DNA of 10,378 bases from Rickettsiaceae bacterium (lineage in GTDB: Bacteria; Pseudomonadota; Alphaproteobacteria; Rickettsiales; Rickettsiaceae): NCBI GenBank assembly GCA_017995275.1, contig JAGOJE010000020.1, positions 1 to 10,378 of the forward strand, read 5' to 3'. The translations under genes and the position numbers were made by a program. The notes beneath the pieces are model-generated. The model was not told the origin of the DNA and did no database searches. It worked only from the letters and a program-made list of their open reading frames with translations. Each line of letters begins with the position of its first letter. Position 1 is the first letter of the stretch. Of the stretch, positions 1-6,228 are shown piece after piece.

Positions 1-242
1 AATCCTTGCTCAGCAAGTTTAGCTTTTGTATTTTCAACCGTAATATCTTCATAAAGCCAGGAATCGTACCAAATGTTTATCTTCCCTTCAGGATTAGCAT
101 TGGCCCATTTTACCGCTGGAGTTAAAAATTTAGTAACTAAATCTTCCTCTGTTTCTGCGGGATGTATATATTGCTGATCAAGGTTTTTATGTTTGTTAAT
201 CCACAGCAAATTCACTGAGTAATTCTTTATTTCCTTTGGCAT
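1..242 (-). CDS. Putative toxin-like sugar-binding glycosyltransferase, N-terminal part (cut by window edge)
   Basis: An open frame starts at the ATG at 242-240 and runs off the left edge without a stop, so only the first 80 residues are visible. The visible protein has VNLLWINK near residue 10, then a stretch ending in KWANANPEGKINIWYDSW. This pairing recalls the N-terminal part of the catalytic domain of large clostridial toxins (TcdB has a VWIGG motif, then VNVFYDS) and of DXD sugar-binding glycosyltransferases found as effectors in intracellular bacteria. In those enzymes the Trp stacks on the nucleotide sugar; the DXD metal site lies further on and is outside this window. A weak Shine-Dalgarno (TTAGG) precedes the ATG, and a hairpin (249-275) sits just upstream. 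No signal peptide is seen. If the assignment is right it would transfer a sugar to a host or bacterial target. It rests on short motifs only; another GT-A glycosyltransferase is the main alternative. Confidence 0.55.
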   Translation of the reverse strand, partial: MPKEIKNYSVNLLWINKHKNLDQQYIHPAETEEDLVTKFLTPAVKWANANPEGKINIWYDSWLYEDITVENTKAKLAEQG

Positions 243-245
243 GAC

Positions 246-320
246 CTAATTTCCATTAAGTTGATTAATGGAAATGTAAACGAAAATTAATAATACGCCA
301 AGAGCAAAGTAGAGCGGCAT
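246..320 (-). CDS. Possible 24-residue single-pass membrane peptide
   Basis: In the gap between the IDH-like gene and the glycosyltransferase an ATG at 320-318 opens a 24-codon frame ending with TAG at 248-246. The peptide begins MPLYFALGVLLIFVYISIN and is almost wholly hydrophobic, long enough for one membrane span, with a short polar tail (QLNGN). It ends three bases before the glycosyltransferase start, the spacing expected for translational coupling. The frame stays open further upstream into the 3' part of the IDH-like gene, but that extension is probably a shadow. There is no good Shine-Dalgarno, and AT-rich DNA readily yields hydrophobic frames, so this could be chance. Confidence 0.22.
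   Translation of the reverse strand: MPLYFALGVLLIFVYISINQLNGN
249..275 (-). repeat. 11-bp perfect hairpin just upstream of the glycosyltransferase start
   Basis: The arms at 249-259 and 265-275 are exact reverse complements (TTTCCATTAA and TTAATGGAAA plus one flanking A-T pair) around a 5-base loop. On the minus strand the stem ends seven bases before the start codon at 242 and directly abuts its weak ribosome-binding site. There is no U-run, so a classical intrinsic terminator is unlikely. It could limit access to the glycosyltransferase start or protect the 3' end of the upstream transcript. Confidence 0.5.
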
Positions 321-336
321 TCTACCGTTAGAGGCT

Positions 337-1170
337 TTATTGTATTGACAATATCCTATCCACAATGGCTTCTGTAAATTCTGTTGTACTAGCAAGTTTT
401 TTTGAAATAGCTGGGTCGTAGATCTCTTTTGTATGAATCCCCCTAGAGATAACATCCCTCCATGAATCTTCTATAATTTTTGCAACATCTCCCTGCTCTA
501 TAATCTTTAGCATGGAAACAGCAGCGCCAATCATAGCAGAGGGGTTAGCGACATTATCACCAGCTATTTCATCTCCCGCGTCACAAGAAGCTTCAAATAT
601 ACCATAATGTTTGCCTATTTTAGCTTTAGAGCTCATTCTTATTTGCCCAGGCATCATTTGGGATATTATTCCAAGAATATCATCTTGGTTCTTTTTTTCG
701 CTCACTATCACATGCTCTAGCACATCGCCTTCAAAATCTATTTTCAAATGCCCTTCATCTAAATTATATAACTTAGATAAACTAGACTTCCTATGGTGTT
801 TCTTTGCGTAGCTCAGTCCAGATTCCCCATTGATAATTTTTACGTTTATATTTGGCTCCCAAGATATAATATTATGCAAATTTATTGATAATCCCAATTT
901 TTGCGATAATGACTCAGTAAAATCTATATAACCTTCCTCATCTGGAACAAAAATTGGCCCTTTAAGCAACCACTTGGTTCTTGCGAGATTTTCTAAACTA
1001 TCACCAGCTATTCCAGAAGTGTAATATTTTCTATATAGATTCTCCCCAATTTCTACTATTTCTACTCTAATTCTTGCCTTTGCCTCTTTTAGAATTCTGA
1101 GCACGGAATGTATTATTTCCGGCCCTATACCATCCCCATAAGCAACTGTAATTGGAACAAATTCTGTCAT
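337..1170 (-). CDS. Degenerate isocitrate dehydrogenase-like protein (probable pseudoenzyme)
   Basis: This 277-residue protein belongs to the isocitrate/isopropylmalate dehydrogenase family. The start (residues 6-50, with GDGIGPEI at 12-19) is close to what I recall of Rickettsia Icd. The end (IGKHYGIFEA at 185-194, IAGDNVANPS at 202-211, GDVAKIIEDSW at 227-237, HTKEIYD at 246-252) is also family-like. Between them about 50-70 residues are missing, including the catalytic Lys230 region (E. coli numbering), and the C-terminal extension of rickettsial Icd is absent. In my manual alignment the substrate residues Ser113, Asn115, Arg119, Arg129 and Arg153 become Asp83, Thr85, Ser89, His99 and Asn114; Asp311 is lost; and the cofactor motif HGxAP becomes CDAGD (196-200). 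Oxidative decarboxylation of isocitrate is therefore very unlikely. The frame is intact, has a good Shine-Dalgarno (TAGGAG) and overlaps the upstream udg stop by ATGA, so it appears expressed and maintained. A regulatory role like that of catalytically weakened IDH subunits is conceivable but not shown. Confidence 0.8.
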   Translation of the reverse strand: MTEFVPITVAYGDGIGPEIIHSVLRILKEAKARIRVEIVEIGENLYRKYYTSGIAGDSLENLARTKWLLKGPIFVPDEEGYIDFTESLSQKLGLSINLHNIISWEPNINVKIINGESGLSYAKKHHRKSSLSKLYNLDEGHLKIDFEGDVLEHVIVSEKKNQDDILGIISQMMPGQIRMSSKAKIGKHYGIFEASCDAGDEIAGDNVANPSAMIGAAVSMLKIIEQGDVAKIIEDSWRDVISRGIHTKEIYDPAISKKLASTTEFTEAIVDRILSIQ

Positions 1171-1874
1171 TTTATGCTCCTATCTATGAAATCTCTAATT
1201 TTCAGAAGATCATGCCAGCTGGTTTTTTTCTGCATAGGCTGTCTCATAAGGTATGCAGGATGAAAAATCGCAGTCGTTACTATAGGCTCATCTAAATAAT
1301 CATTTTTATAGGAATAATATTCTTGCCTGATCCTACTAATTTGCAAATGATCCCCTAGAAGGCTGGTAACCGCAGTACTACCAACAAGAATCAATAGTTT
1401 TGGCTTTATTATGGCTATATGTTTTTCTACAAAAGGCCTACATGCCTCTACTTCCTCAGGAGTTGGTCTTCTATTTGCTGGAGGCCTCCAAAATATTGTA
1501 TTAGTTATATATATATTGCTTTTGCGAGAAAGGCCTATAGAAGCCATCATATTATCTAGCAACTTACCACTATCCCCACAAAAAGGGATTCCCTCCTGAT
1601 CTTCTGTGGCCCCGGGAGCCTCTCCTATTAGCATTATTTTTGCATCAGCAACGCCATCCCCAAACACTGTATTTAGTGCTGTTTTTTTTAGGTCACAACC
1701 ATCAAAATTCTGCACTTGCTTTTTTAGCTCTTCAAGAGCTGGAAGAGGGGCTGTATGACTAGAAACAGGCTTGGGACTTTCTTCTATTTTAAGATCGTCC
1801 GAAGTCATATCATCTATTTCCATTAATGCATACCAGTTTAGTGTATCACTTAAGTTTAACTTTTCATCTTTCAT
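1167..1874 (-). CDS. udg: Uracil-DNA glycosylase, family 4
   Basis: This enzyme removes uracil from DNA as the first step of base excision repair. The 235-residue protein has a divergent N-terminal extension of about 55 residues, common in alphaproteobacterial members, then the catalytic domain: GEAPG at 84-88, the EDxxGxPFxG motif at 91-100, ITNTIFWRPP at 123-132 followed by NRRPTPEEVEAC, and the HPAYLMRQP motif at 205-213 that contacts DNA. Classical family 4 enzymes hold a 4Fe-4S cluster with four Cys. Here Cys60 and Cys145 match two of them, while the other two positions appear to be Lys63 and Trp129, so a normal cluster is doubtful. That pattern fits my recollection of alphaproteobacterial relatives. 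The gene is divergent from rluD across only 40 bases and is translationally coupled (ATGA overlap) to the IDH-like gene. No clear Shine-Dalgarno precedes the ATG. Confidence 0.92.
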   Translation of the reverse strand: MKDEKLNLSDTLNWYALMEIDDMTSDDLKIEESPKPVSSHTAPLPALEELKKQVQNFDGCDLKKTALNTVFGDGVADAKIMLIGEAPGATEDQEGIPFCGDSGKLLDNMMASIGLSRKSNIYITNTIFWRPPANRRPTPEEVEACRPFVEKHIAIIKPKLLILVGSTAVTSLLGDHLQISRIRQEYYSYKNDYLDEPIVTTAIFHPAYLMRQPMQKKTSWHDLLKIRDFIDRSIK

Positions 1875-1914
1875 GATTTGTGCTAGCTTCGCTTTAAAAT
1901 TATTTTTATAAATT

Positions 1915-2877
1915 ATGGACCAGTATAGCTTTAAGATTTCAGAAAATCTAGATGGAATAAGGCTAGATAAAGCAGTAACTATATTATCTGATTTTACTCG
2001 CAGCAGAATTCAACAATTAATAAAGGAAAGAGTAGTCTTTCTTAATGGAATAATCGTAGAAGATTGCTCAAAATATGTGCATTTAGGAGATGAGATTAGA
2101 TTTTCAGTACCAGCTCCAAGAGATAGCGCTATGCTCCCTGCTGATATAGAGCTTGATGTAATATATGAAGATAATGATTTGCTTGTTATAAATAAGCAAG
2201 CAGGGCTTACTGTACATCCAGGGGCGGGCCAGCATGATGATACATTGGCTAACGCTTTGCTAAAACATTGTGGAGATAGCCTATCTGGAATAGGCGGTGT
2301 AACAAGACCTGGCATAGTTCACAGACTAGATCGAGATACTTCTGGACTTATGGTAGTTGCAAAGAATGATCTATCGCATACAAATCTTGCAAAACAGATA
2401 GAAAATAGGGAGTTAAAACGTATATATAAAGCAATATTATGGGGAGTGCCAACACCACATGAGGGAACTATAACTACAAATATTGCTCGAAATATCAGGG
2501 AGAGAACAAAAATGCAAGTTGTGCAAAATGGCGGCAAATTTGCAAAAACGCATTACAAAGTGCTTGAAATTTTAGATGGAAAATTAAGTTTGGTTGAATG
2601 CCGTTTAGACACGGGCAGAACTCATCAAATAAGAGTTCATATGACCCACATAGGCCATTCTATAATAGGAGACCAAACTTACGGCAGTAATAACAGAAAA
2701 ATTTCCAACAATTACAAAGGTGATATTGCAGATAAATTGAAATCTTTCGGACGTCAGGCTTTACATTCTTGCTATATAGAATTTACACACCCAACAAGTA
2801 ACAAGGTTTTAAGTTTTTCTTCTGATTTGCCGCAAGATATGCAAGAGCTTATTGGATATATAAAATTTCAGGAATAA
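1915..2877 (+). CDS. rluD: 23S rRNA pseudouridine synthase, RluD type
   Basis: RluA/RluD-family enzyme, probably making the pseudouridines of 23S rRNA helix 69 (positions 1911/1915/1917 in E. coli). Residues about 13-65 form an S4 RNA-binding domain (RLDKAV, SRSRIQ-like region, VFLNG). The catalytic domain follows, with IVHRLDRDTSGLMVVAK at 134-150 (catalytic Asp139), LKRIYKA at 167-173 and the LDTGRTHQIRVH motif at 231-242. At 320 residues the length is normal for RluD and longer than the S4-less RluA. The RluC paralogue is the alternative; the S4 start and the HPGAGQ segment fit RluD better. No Shine-Dalgarno is visible and the 5' gap is 40 bases, so the leader must be short. The 3' end overlaps the convergent ratA-like gene by 10 bp. 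Confidence 0.92.
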   Translation: MDQYSFKISENLDGIRLDKAVTILSDFTRSRIQQLIKERVVFLNGIIVEDCSKYVHLGDEIRFSVPAPRDSAMLPADIELDVIYEDNDLLVINKQAGLTVHPGAGQHDDTLANALLKHCGDSLSGIGGVTRPGIVHRLDRDTSGLMVVAKNDLSHTNLAKQIENRELKRIYKAILWGVPTPHEGTITTNIARNIRERTKMQVVQNGGKFAKTHYKVLEILDGKLSLVECRLDTGRTHQIRVHMTHIGHSIIGDQTYGSNNRKISNNYKGDIADKLKSFGRQALHSCYIEFTHPTSNKVLSFSSDLPQDMQELIGYIKFQE

Positions 2878-3308
2878 ATTTCTACAGCTCTCTTTTCGAA
2901 AGCTCTTAACATATGATTTCGAATTTTATCTATATGTAATCCAATCATTTTATCTAGAATACGTGATTCAAGCTGAAATTCTAAAGAGAAATCAACAACA
3001 GTAGAAGTTTCATCCACCATAGAAAATTTCCATATATTGCTCAAATGCTTGAGTGGCCCTGATGTAGATGTAACCCTTATTTCAGCGGAATCATCTGCTA
3101 TATTATATTCTACAAAAGATGAATATGTATCTTCAAATCCAAAAGCAGAGATTGTAAGGTCGGCCTCCATATTATTACTTTCTTCGCTAGTAATTTTAGA
3201 AGCCGCACAAAATGGTAAAAAATGATGGTATGAATCCACATCAATCACCAAATTATAAAGCTGTTTAACCGAAAATGGGAATATTTTAGTCTCTGATATT
3301 TTATGCAT
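2868..3308 (-). CDS. ratA: RatA/COQ10-like START-domain protein
   Basis: A 146-residue single-domain protein of the polyketide-cyclase/START superfamily. The start (KIFPFSVKQLYNLVIDVDSYHHFLPFC) is the hallmark of the family that includes mitochondrial COQ10, a ubiquinone-binding chaperone, and bacterial RatA, reported in E. coli to block 70S ribosome association. Later it has a GPLKHLSNIWKF-like core and the C-terminal helix that closes the lipid pocket (LDKMIGLHIDKIRNHMLRAFEKRA). In alphaproteobacteria with an aerobic respiratory chain a ubiquinone-related role is the more likely. No RatB partner is adjacent, so a toxin-antitoxin pair is not supported. The gene lies 59 bases downstream of the FadB-like gene on the same strand and may be cotranscribed with it; the ribosome-binding site is poor. 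Confidence 0.85.
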   Translation of the reverse strand: MHKISETKIFPFSVKQLYNLVIDVDSYHHFLPFCAASKITSEESNNMEADLTISAFGFEDTYSSFVEYNIADDSAEIRVTSTSGPLKHLSNIWKFSMVDETSTVVDFSLEFQLESRILDKMIGLHIDKIRNHMLRAFEKRAVEIYS

Positions 3309-3367
3309 ATATTGTAAAGTGTCCCATAATAATGATGACAGACTATAACAAAGATATTACACAATTT

Positions 3368-5512
3368 CTATGCAAGAATTTTCCTAATTTTTGCCTCAGC
3401 AGCGCTAGTTTTTACAAGCTTTAAAAAACACTCTCTTTCAAATTCTAATAGATATTCTTCAGTCACAATTTTGCGAGATAGAGAATTCATCAACTCTGCT
3501 ATATGTTTACTATGATCATCTAAAGATTTCACATCAATGTTTGACATTATATCAAATTCTGGCAACGTAATTTCTTTTACAGGAACCAAGTGATGATTTG
3601 GTTTTATAGACAAAGCTTCTTTTAAGATATCTGCTCTATTCATTGTAATGTGAAGATCTACATCATAATCATTTGCAAAATAATCAGCAGAAGTACCCTT
3701 GTTTTGTAGCAAAATATTTTTGAGATTATGAAGCAATTTTTCCTGTGATTTACTCCCCCTAATCACCATTTCTTTGAGCCCACCGAAAGATGGTATTAAG
3801 CCCACGCCAACTTCTACAAGACCCGCTGATAATTGCTGATGAGCAACAATATTTCTACTATGCAATAAAAGCTCACATCCACCACCAAGGGACGTGCCTG
3901 AAGCAACTGCGATTACTGGAGTTTTCGCATATTTTATCATCTGCATCACTTTCTGTCCGAGAATCAAAAATTCATCAATCCTCTTCCAATTTTGTGTGAC
4001 AATATTTTCTAAAACAAATTGCAAATCCGCTCCAGCTGAAAAATGCGGAGTGTCACTGTAAATATATAATTTCTTTTCTCGTTCTTCTGCATAATTTAGA
4101 GCATTCATTAGATCTCTAAACAGCTCTTCACCTAAGCAATTCATTTTTGTTTTTAGTGAAAAGCATAAATCTCCATTTTTAAACTCTATAAAACTAGAGT
4201 AATTGGTTTTTACAACCTCACTTGCAAAATAATCTTCAATTAAGTTAAGTTTGGACGAAAATTTACTATCATCAATTTTGCTATACAGTTTTTCTGAAAT
4301 AAAAAACGAAGGCGATTTGGAGTTTTTCGCTATAAATTCAAATCCATTATCGATAACTTTATGGAAAAGTTCAAATGGCCCATATTTCCAATTGTAACCT
4401 ATTCTCATAGCTTTATCGATATCATATATATTGCTAGTAACATCAGGATATAAAGAACAAACATATTGCCCAAATTCTATAATTATTTCCTTTATTGCTT
4501 TTCCTAGATTACTATCTATAGCCATTAAATGATTTATATTACCAAAGTTACTATCACTAGAAGCACAAGTATGATATTCCATAGTATTAAAGCTTAAAAC
4601 TTCCTTCACTTTAGTGCCAGAAGTATTATTAATACGGTAGAATCCACCAAGGCCTTTCCTGCCATTATAGCCCGTCTCTATCATATGATCTATCTGAGGC
4701 AAATTACTATAAATGGTTACAAATTTATCATCTGCTGGCAAAGAGTTACACAAAGAACTAGAAATAAGCTTCATTACATCCAGCCCGATTAAATCGTAAA
4801 GCCCAAAAATAGCAGTAGTTGGAAATGATAAATATTTGCTGAATATATGATCTACAACTTCTATATCAAGGTTATATTCCATAGTTTTTCTAACTGTAAG
4901 CTCTAGCAAAAAGCACCCTATACGATTTGCTATAAAACCTGGTGTGTCCGCGCATGCAACCACATCTTTCCCTAGATTATGAATCACAAAATCTGATGCT
5001 ATATTCTTCACATCTTCAGACGTTTGATCGTCACTGATAAGCTCAAGCAAAGACATATATCTAGGAGGGTTAAAAAAATGAAGGATAAGAAAATTTTTCT
5101 GAAACCCTTCTGGAAGTTTTTCCTTAAGGTGTTTAAGTGCTATAGTAGAAGTATTAGATGCAATTATCGCACCTTCTGCAAGATGAGGAAGCAATTTGTT
5201 ATATAGACTTTGCTTTATCTCAAGCTTTTCTACTATAGCCTCTATTATGAGCTGACAGTCTCTGATTTTTGCAAGATCATCCTCCAAATTCCCAGGAGTA
5301 ATAAAACTAAGCCTTGATGCGTGAGACAAAGGCTCTGGCCTTGTAATTAACATTTTTTCCATGGCAGATTTTGCTATTACGCTTCTATCGGCAGATTCTG
5401 TTTTCGCTACATCCAGAAGAAGAACTTCGCATCCTGAATTTGCTATCTGAGCAGCGATCCCAGAACCCATAACGCCGGCGCCAATAACACAAACACGTTC
5501 TATTTTTTTCAT
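3368..5512 (-). CDS. fadB: Bifunctional 3-hydroxyacyl-CoA dehydrogenase / enoyl-CoA hydratase
   Basis: A 714-residue fused beta-oxidation enzyme with dehydrogenase first and crotonase last, the order of Bacillus FadN and rickettsial FadB-like proteins and the reverse of E. coli FadB. Residues 5-190 form the NAD-binding domain (GAGVMG at 11-16). The dehydrogenase His-Glu pair is visible as His145 (HFFNPP) and Glu157, with Asn196 in PGFIANR. A dehydrogenase C-terminal domain ends near GRKGLGGFY (284-292); a second copy holds DIDKAMRIGYNWKYGPFEL (364-382). The hydratase domain starts about 445, with FSAGADL (491-497), the oxyanion region GGGCE (Glu547) and LVEVGVGLIP (Glu567), so both catalytic Glu are kept. 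The frame extends to a GTG at 5524, but I chose the ATG at 5512-5510 because GGGGTGA lies 8 bases before it and the protein then begins MKKIERVCVIGAG, as expected. No thiolase or acyl-CoA dehydrogenase gene is near. Confidence 0.9.
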   Translation of the reverse strand: MKKIERVCVIGAGVMGSGIAAQIANSGCEVLLLDVAKTESADRSVIAKSAMEKMLITRPEPLSHASRLSFITPGNLEDDLAKIRDCQLIIEAIVEKLEIKQSLYNKLLPHLAEGAIIASNTSTIALKHLKEKLPEGFQKNFLILHFFNPPRYMSLLELISDDQTSEDVKNIASDFVIHNLGKDVVACADTPGFIANRIGCFLLELTVRKTMEYNLDIEVVDHIFSKYLSFPTTAIFGLYDLIGLDVMKLISSSLCNSLPADDKFVTIYSNLPQIDHMIETGYNGRKGLGGFYRINNTSGTKVKEVLSFNTMEYHTCASSDSNFGNINHLMAIDSNLGKAIKEIIIEFGQYVCSLYPDVTSNIYDIDKAMRIGYNWKYGPFELFHKVIDNGFEFIAKNSKSPSFFISEKLYSKIDDSKFSSKLNLIEDYFASEVVKTNYSSFIEFKNGDLCFSLKTKMNCLGEELFRDLMNALNYAEEREKKLYIYSDTPHFSAGADLQFVLENIVTQNWKRIDEFLILGQKVMQMIKYAKTPVIAVASGTSLGGGCELLLHSRNIVAHQQLSAGLVEVGVGLIPSFGGLKEMVIRGSKSQEKLLHNLKNILLQNKGTSADYFANDYDVDLHITMNRADILKEALSIKPNHHLVPVKEITLPEFDIMSNIDVKSLDDHSKHIAELMNSLSRKIVTEEYLLEFERECFLKLVKTSAAEAKIRKILA

Positions 5513-5528
5513 ACTAAACGTCACCCCA

Positions 5529-5555
5529 ATTATATAATTTGTAATATAATTACAA
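5529..5555 (-). promoter_or_regulatory. Possible fadB promoter with operator-like palindrome
   Basis: Upstream of the FadB-like gene the minus strand has a perfect TATAAT (5534-5529). Right beside it, at 5539-5555, lies an inverted repeat with 7-bp arms (TTGTAAT, 3-base centre, ATTACAA), whose left arm reads as a TTGTAA -35 on the minus strand with a short 15-base spacer. A dyad between the promoter elements would suit a repressor site, for instance a fatty-acid-responsive regulator. The region is very AT-rich and a start from this -10 would leave almost no leader, so the assignment is weak. Confidence 0.25.
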
Positions 5556-5589
5556 GGTAACCGTTATTAACAAATTCTGCAATGAACTC

Positions 5590-5618
5590 TTGACATTTTG
5601 AAGATTTAGTACTATTTA
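5590..5618 (+). promoter_or_regulatory. Promoter of tRNA-Arg
   Basis: A perfect TTGACA -35 box at 5590-5595 is followed after 17 bases by an AT-rich -10 (TATTTA at 5613-5618; TTTATT at 5615-5620 is an alternative). Transcription would start near 5625, about ten bases before the mature tRNA end. The tRNA-Leu gene has a similarly placed TTGACT box. Confidence 0.5.
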
Positions 5619-5633
5619 TTTTCTCTCATAGTT

Positions 5634-5710
5634 GCACCCGTAGCTCAATTGGATAGAGTATATGACTACGGATCATAAGGTTAGGGGTTCGACTCCTCTC
5701 GGGTGCGCCA
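5634..5710 (+). tRNA. tRNA-Arg (anticodon ACG)
   Basis: A complete cloverleaf is visible. The acceptor stem GCACCCG (5634-5640) pairs with CGGGTGC (5700-5706), with discriminator G5707 and encoded CCA at 5708-5710. The D arm is GCTC/GAGT; the anticodon stem TATGA/TCATA encloses the loop CTACGGA, giving anticodon ACG; the T arm AGGGG/CCTCT encloses TTCGACT. A34 would be deaminated to inosine by TadA to read CGU, CGC and CGA. The 3' end lies two bases from the stop codon of the convergent lspA gene. Confidence 0.97.
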
Positions 5711-5712
5711 GA

Positions 5713-6183
5713 TTATTTTCTGCGACTTTCAAGAAACATTTCATAGACTATCAAGCACACACCTATAAATATAAAGCTATCAGCTAAATTAAATGCTGGG
5801 AATCCATATTCGCCGATGTGGAAATATATAAAATCATATACTGCGCCTTTAGTTACGCGGCCATATACATTACCTATTGCACCGCCAGCTATTAAACTAT
5901 AAGACCAAAATGTCTGCTTTGATATTTTTGTAGTCATTAGATATAGCAAATAGCAAATAACCGCGCTGTTAATCACAATAAATACCATATTGCTATATTG
6001 ATCATACCCTCCAAACATACCAAAACTTATCCCCCTATTCCATGCGACAACAAGGCTTAAAAAGCTTGATATATCAAATACATATCCAGGGGATGTTTTT
6101 AGGTAAGATAAGACCAGATATTTACTAGCCTGATCTAAAACAGCTAAAATTACTACAAAAGTAGCGCCAAGAACTATTCTCAT
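5713..6183 (-). CDS. lspA: Lipoprotein signal peptidase (prolipoprotein signal peptidase II)
   Basis: A 156-residue inner-membrane aspartyl protease that cleaves the signal peptide of diacylglyceryl-modified prolipoproteins before the lipobox Cys. Four hydrophobic segments are visible (about 4-26, 63-83, 93-106, 133-150). Conserved features are DQASK (Asp17, Lys21), WNRGISFG (Asn49), GGAIGN (Asn105), AVYDF (Asp117) and FNLADS (Asn132, Asp135). Asp117 and Asp135 match the catalytic pair of the Pseudomonas enzyme. The usual GNxxDR motif reads GNVYGR here: Gly108 (codon GGC) replaces the conserved Asp that corresponds to Asp102 of B. subtilis LspA, reported important there. The gene lies between two tRNA genes, divergent from tRNA-Leu. 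A perfect minus-strand TATAAT at 6219-6214 and GGGGA five bases before the ATG fit a short leader. The nearby bamD and bamF-like lipoproteins are probable substrates. Confidence 0.93.
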   Translation of the reverse strand: MRIVLGATFVVILAVLDQASKYLVLSYLKTSPGYVFDISSFLSLVVAWNRGISFGMFGGYDQYSNMVFIVINSAVICYLLYLMTTKISKQTFWSYSLIAGGAIGNVYGRVTKGAVYDFIYFHIGEYGFPAFNLADSFIFIGVCLIVYEMFLESRRK

Positions 6184-6213
6184 GAAATCCCCGAGGTTAT
6201 TATTGAGGAGATA

Positions 6214-6219
6214 ATTATA
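6214..6219 (-). promoter_or_regulatory. Probable -10 box of lspA
   Basis: The minus strand reads a perfect TATAAT here, 30 bases upstream of the lspA start, which would give a leader of about 24 bases. No good -35 is seen at 16-18 bases. It lies just outside the divergent tRNA-Leu promoter. Confidence 0.3.
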
Positions 6220-6228
6220 AACTATGTT

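Noticed and set aside
246..455. A 69-residue minus-strand frame reaching into the IDH-like gene
   Set aside because: Its first two thirds lie in another frame of the IDH-like 3' end with no start signal; only the last 24 codons in the gap could be a gene.
2010..2537. Two minus-strand frames opposite rluD
   Set aside because: They lie inside the S4 and catalytic domain codons of rluD and resemble no protein.
2868..3308. RatA as toxin of a RatAB toxin-antitoxin system
   Set aside because: No ratB-like gene is adjacent, and the sequence fits the COQ10-like ubiquinone-related branch as well.
5513..5524. GTG at 5524 as fadB start
   Set aside because: No ribosome-binding site precedes it; the ATG at 5512 has GGGGTGA at proper spacing and gives the usual N-terminus of the NAD-binding domain.
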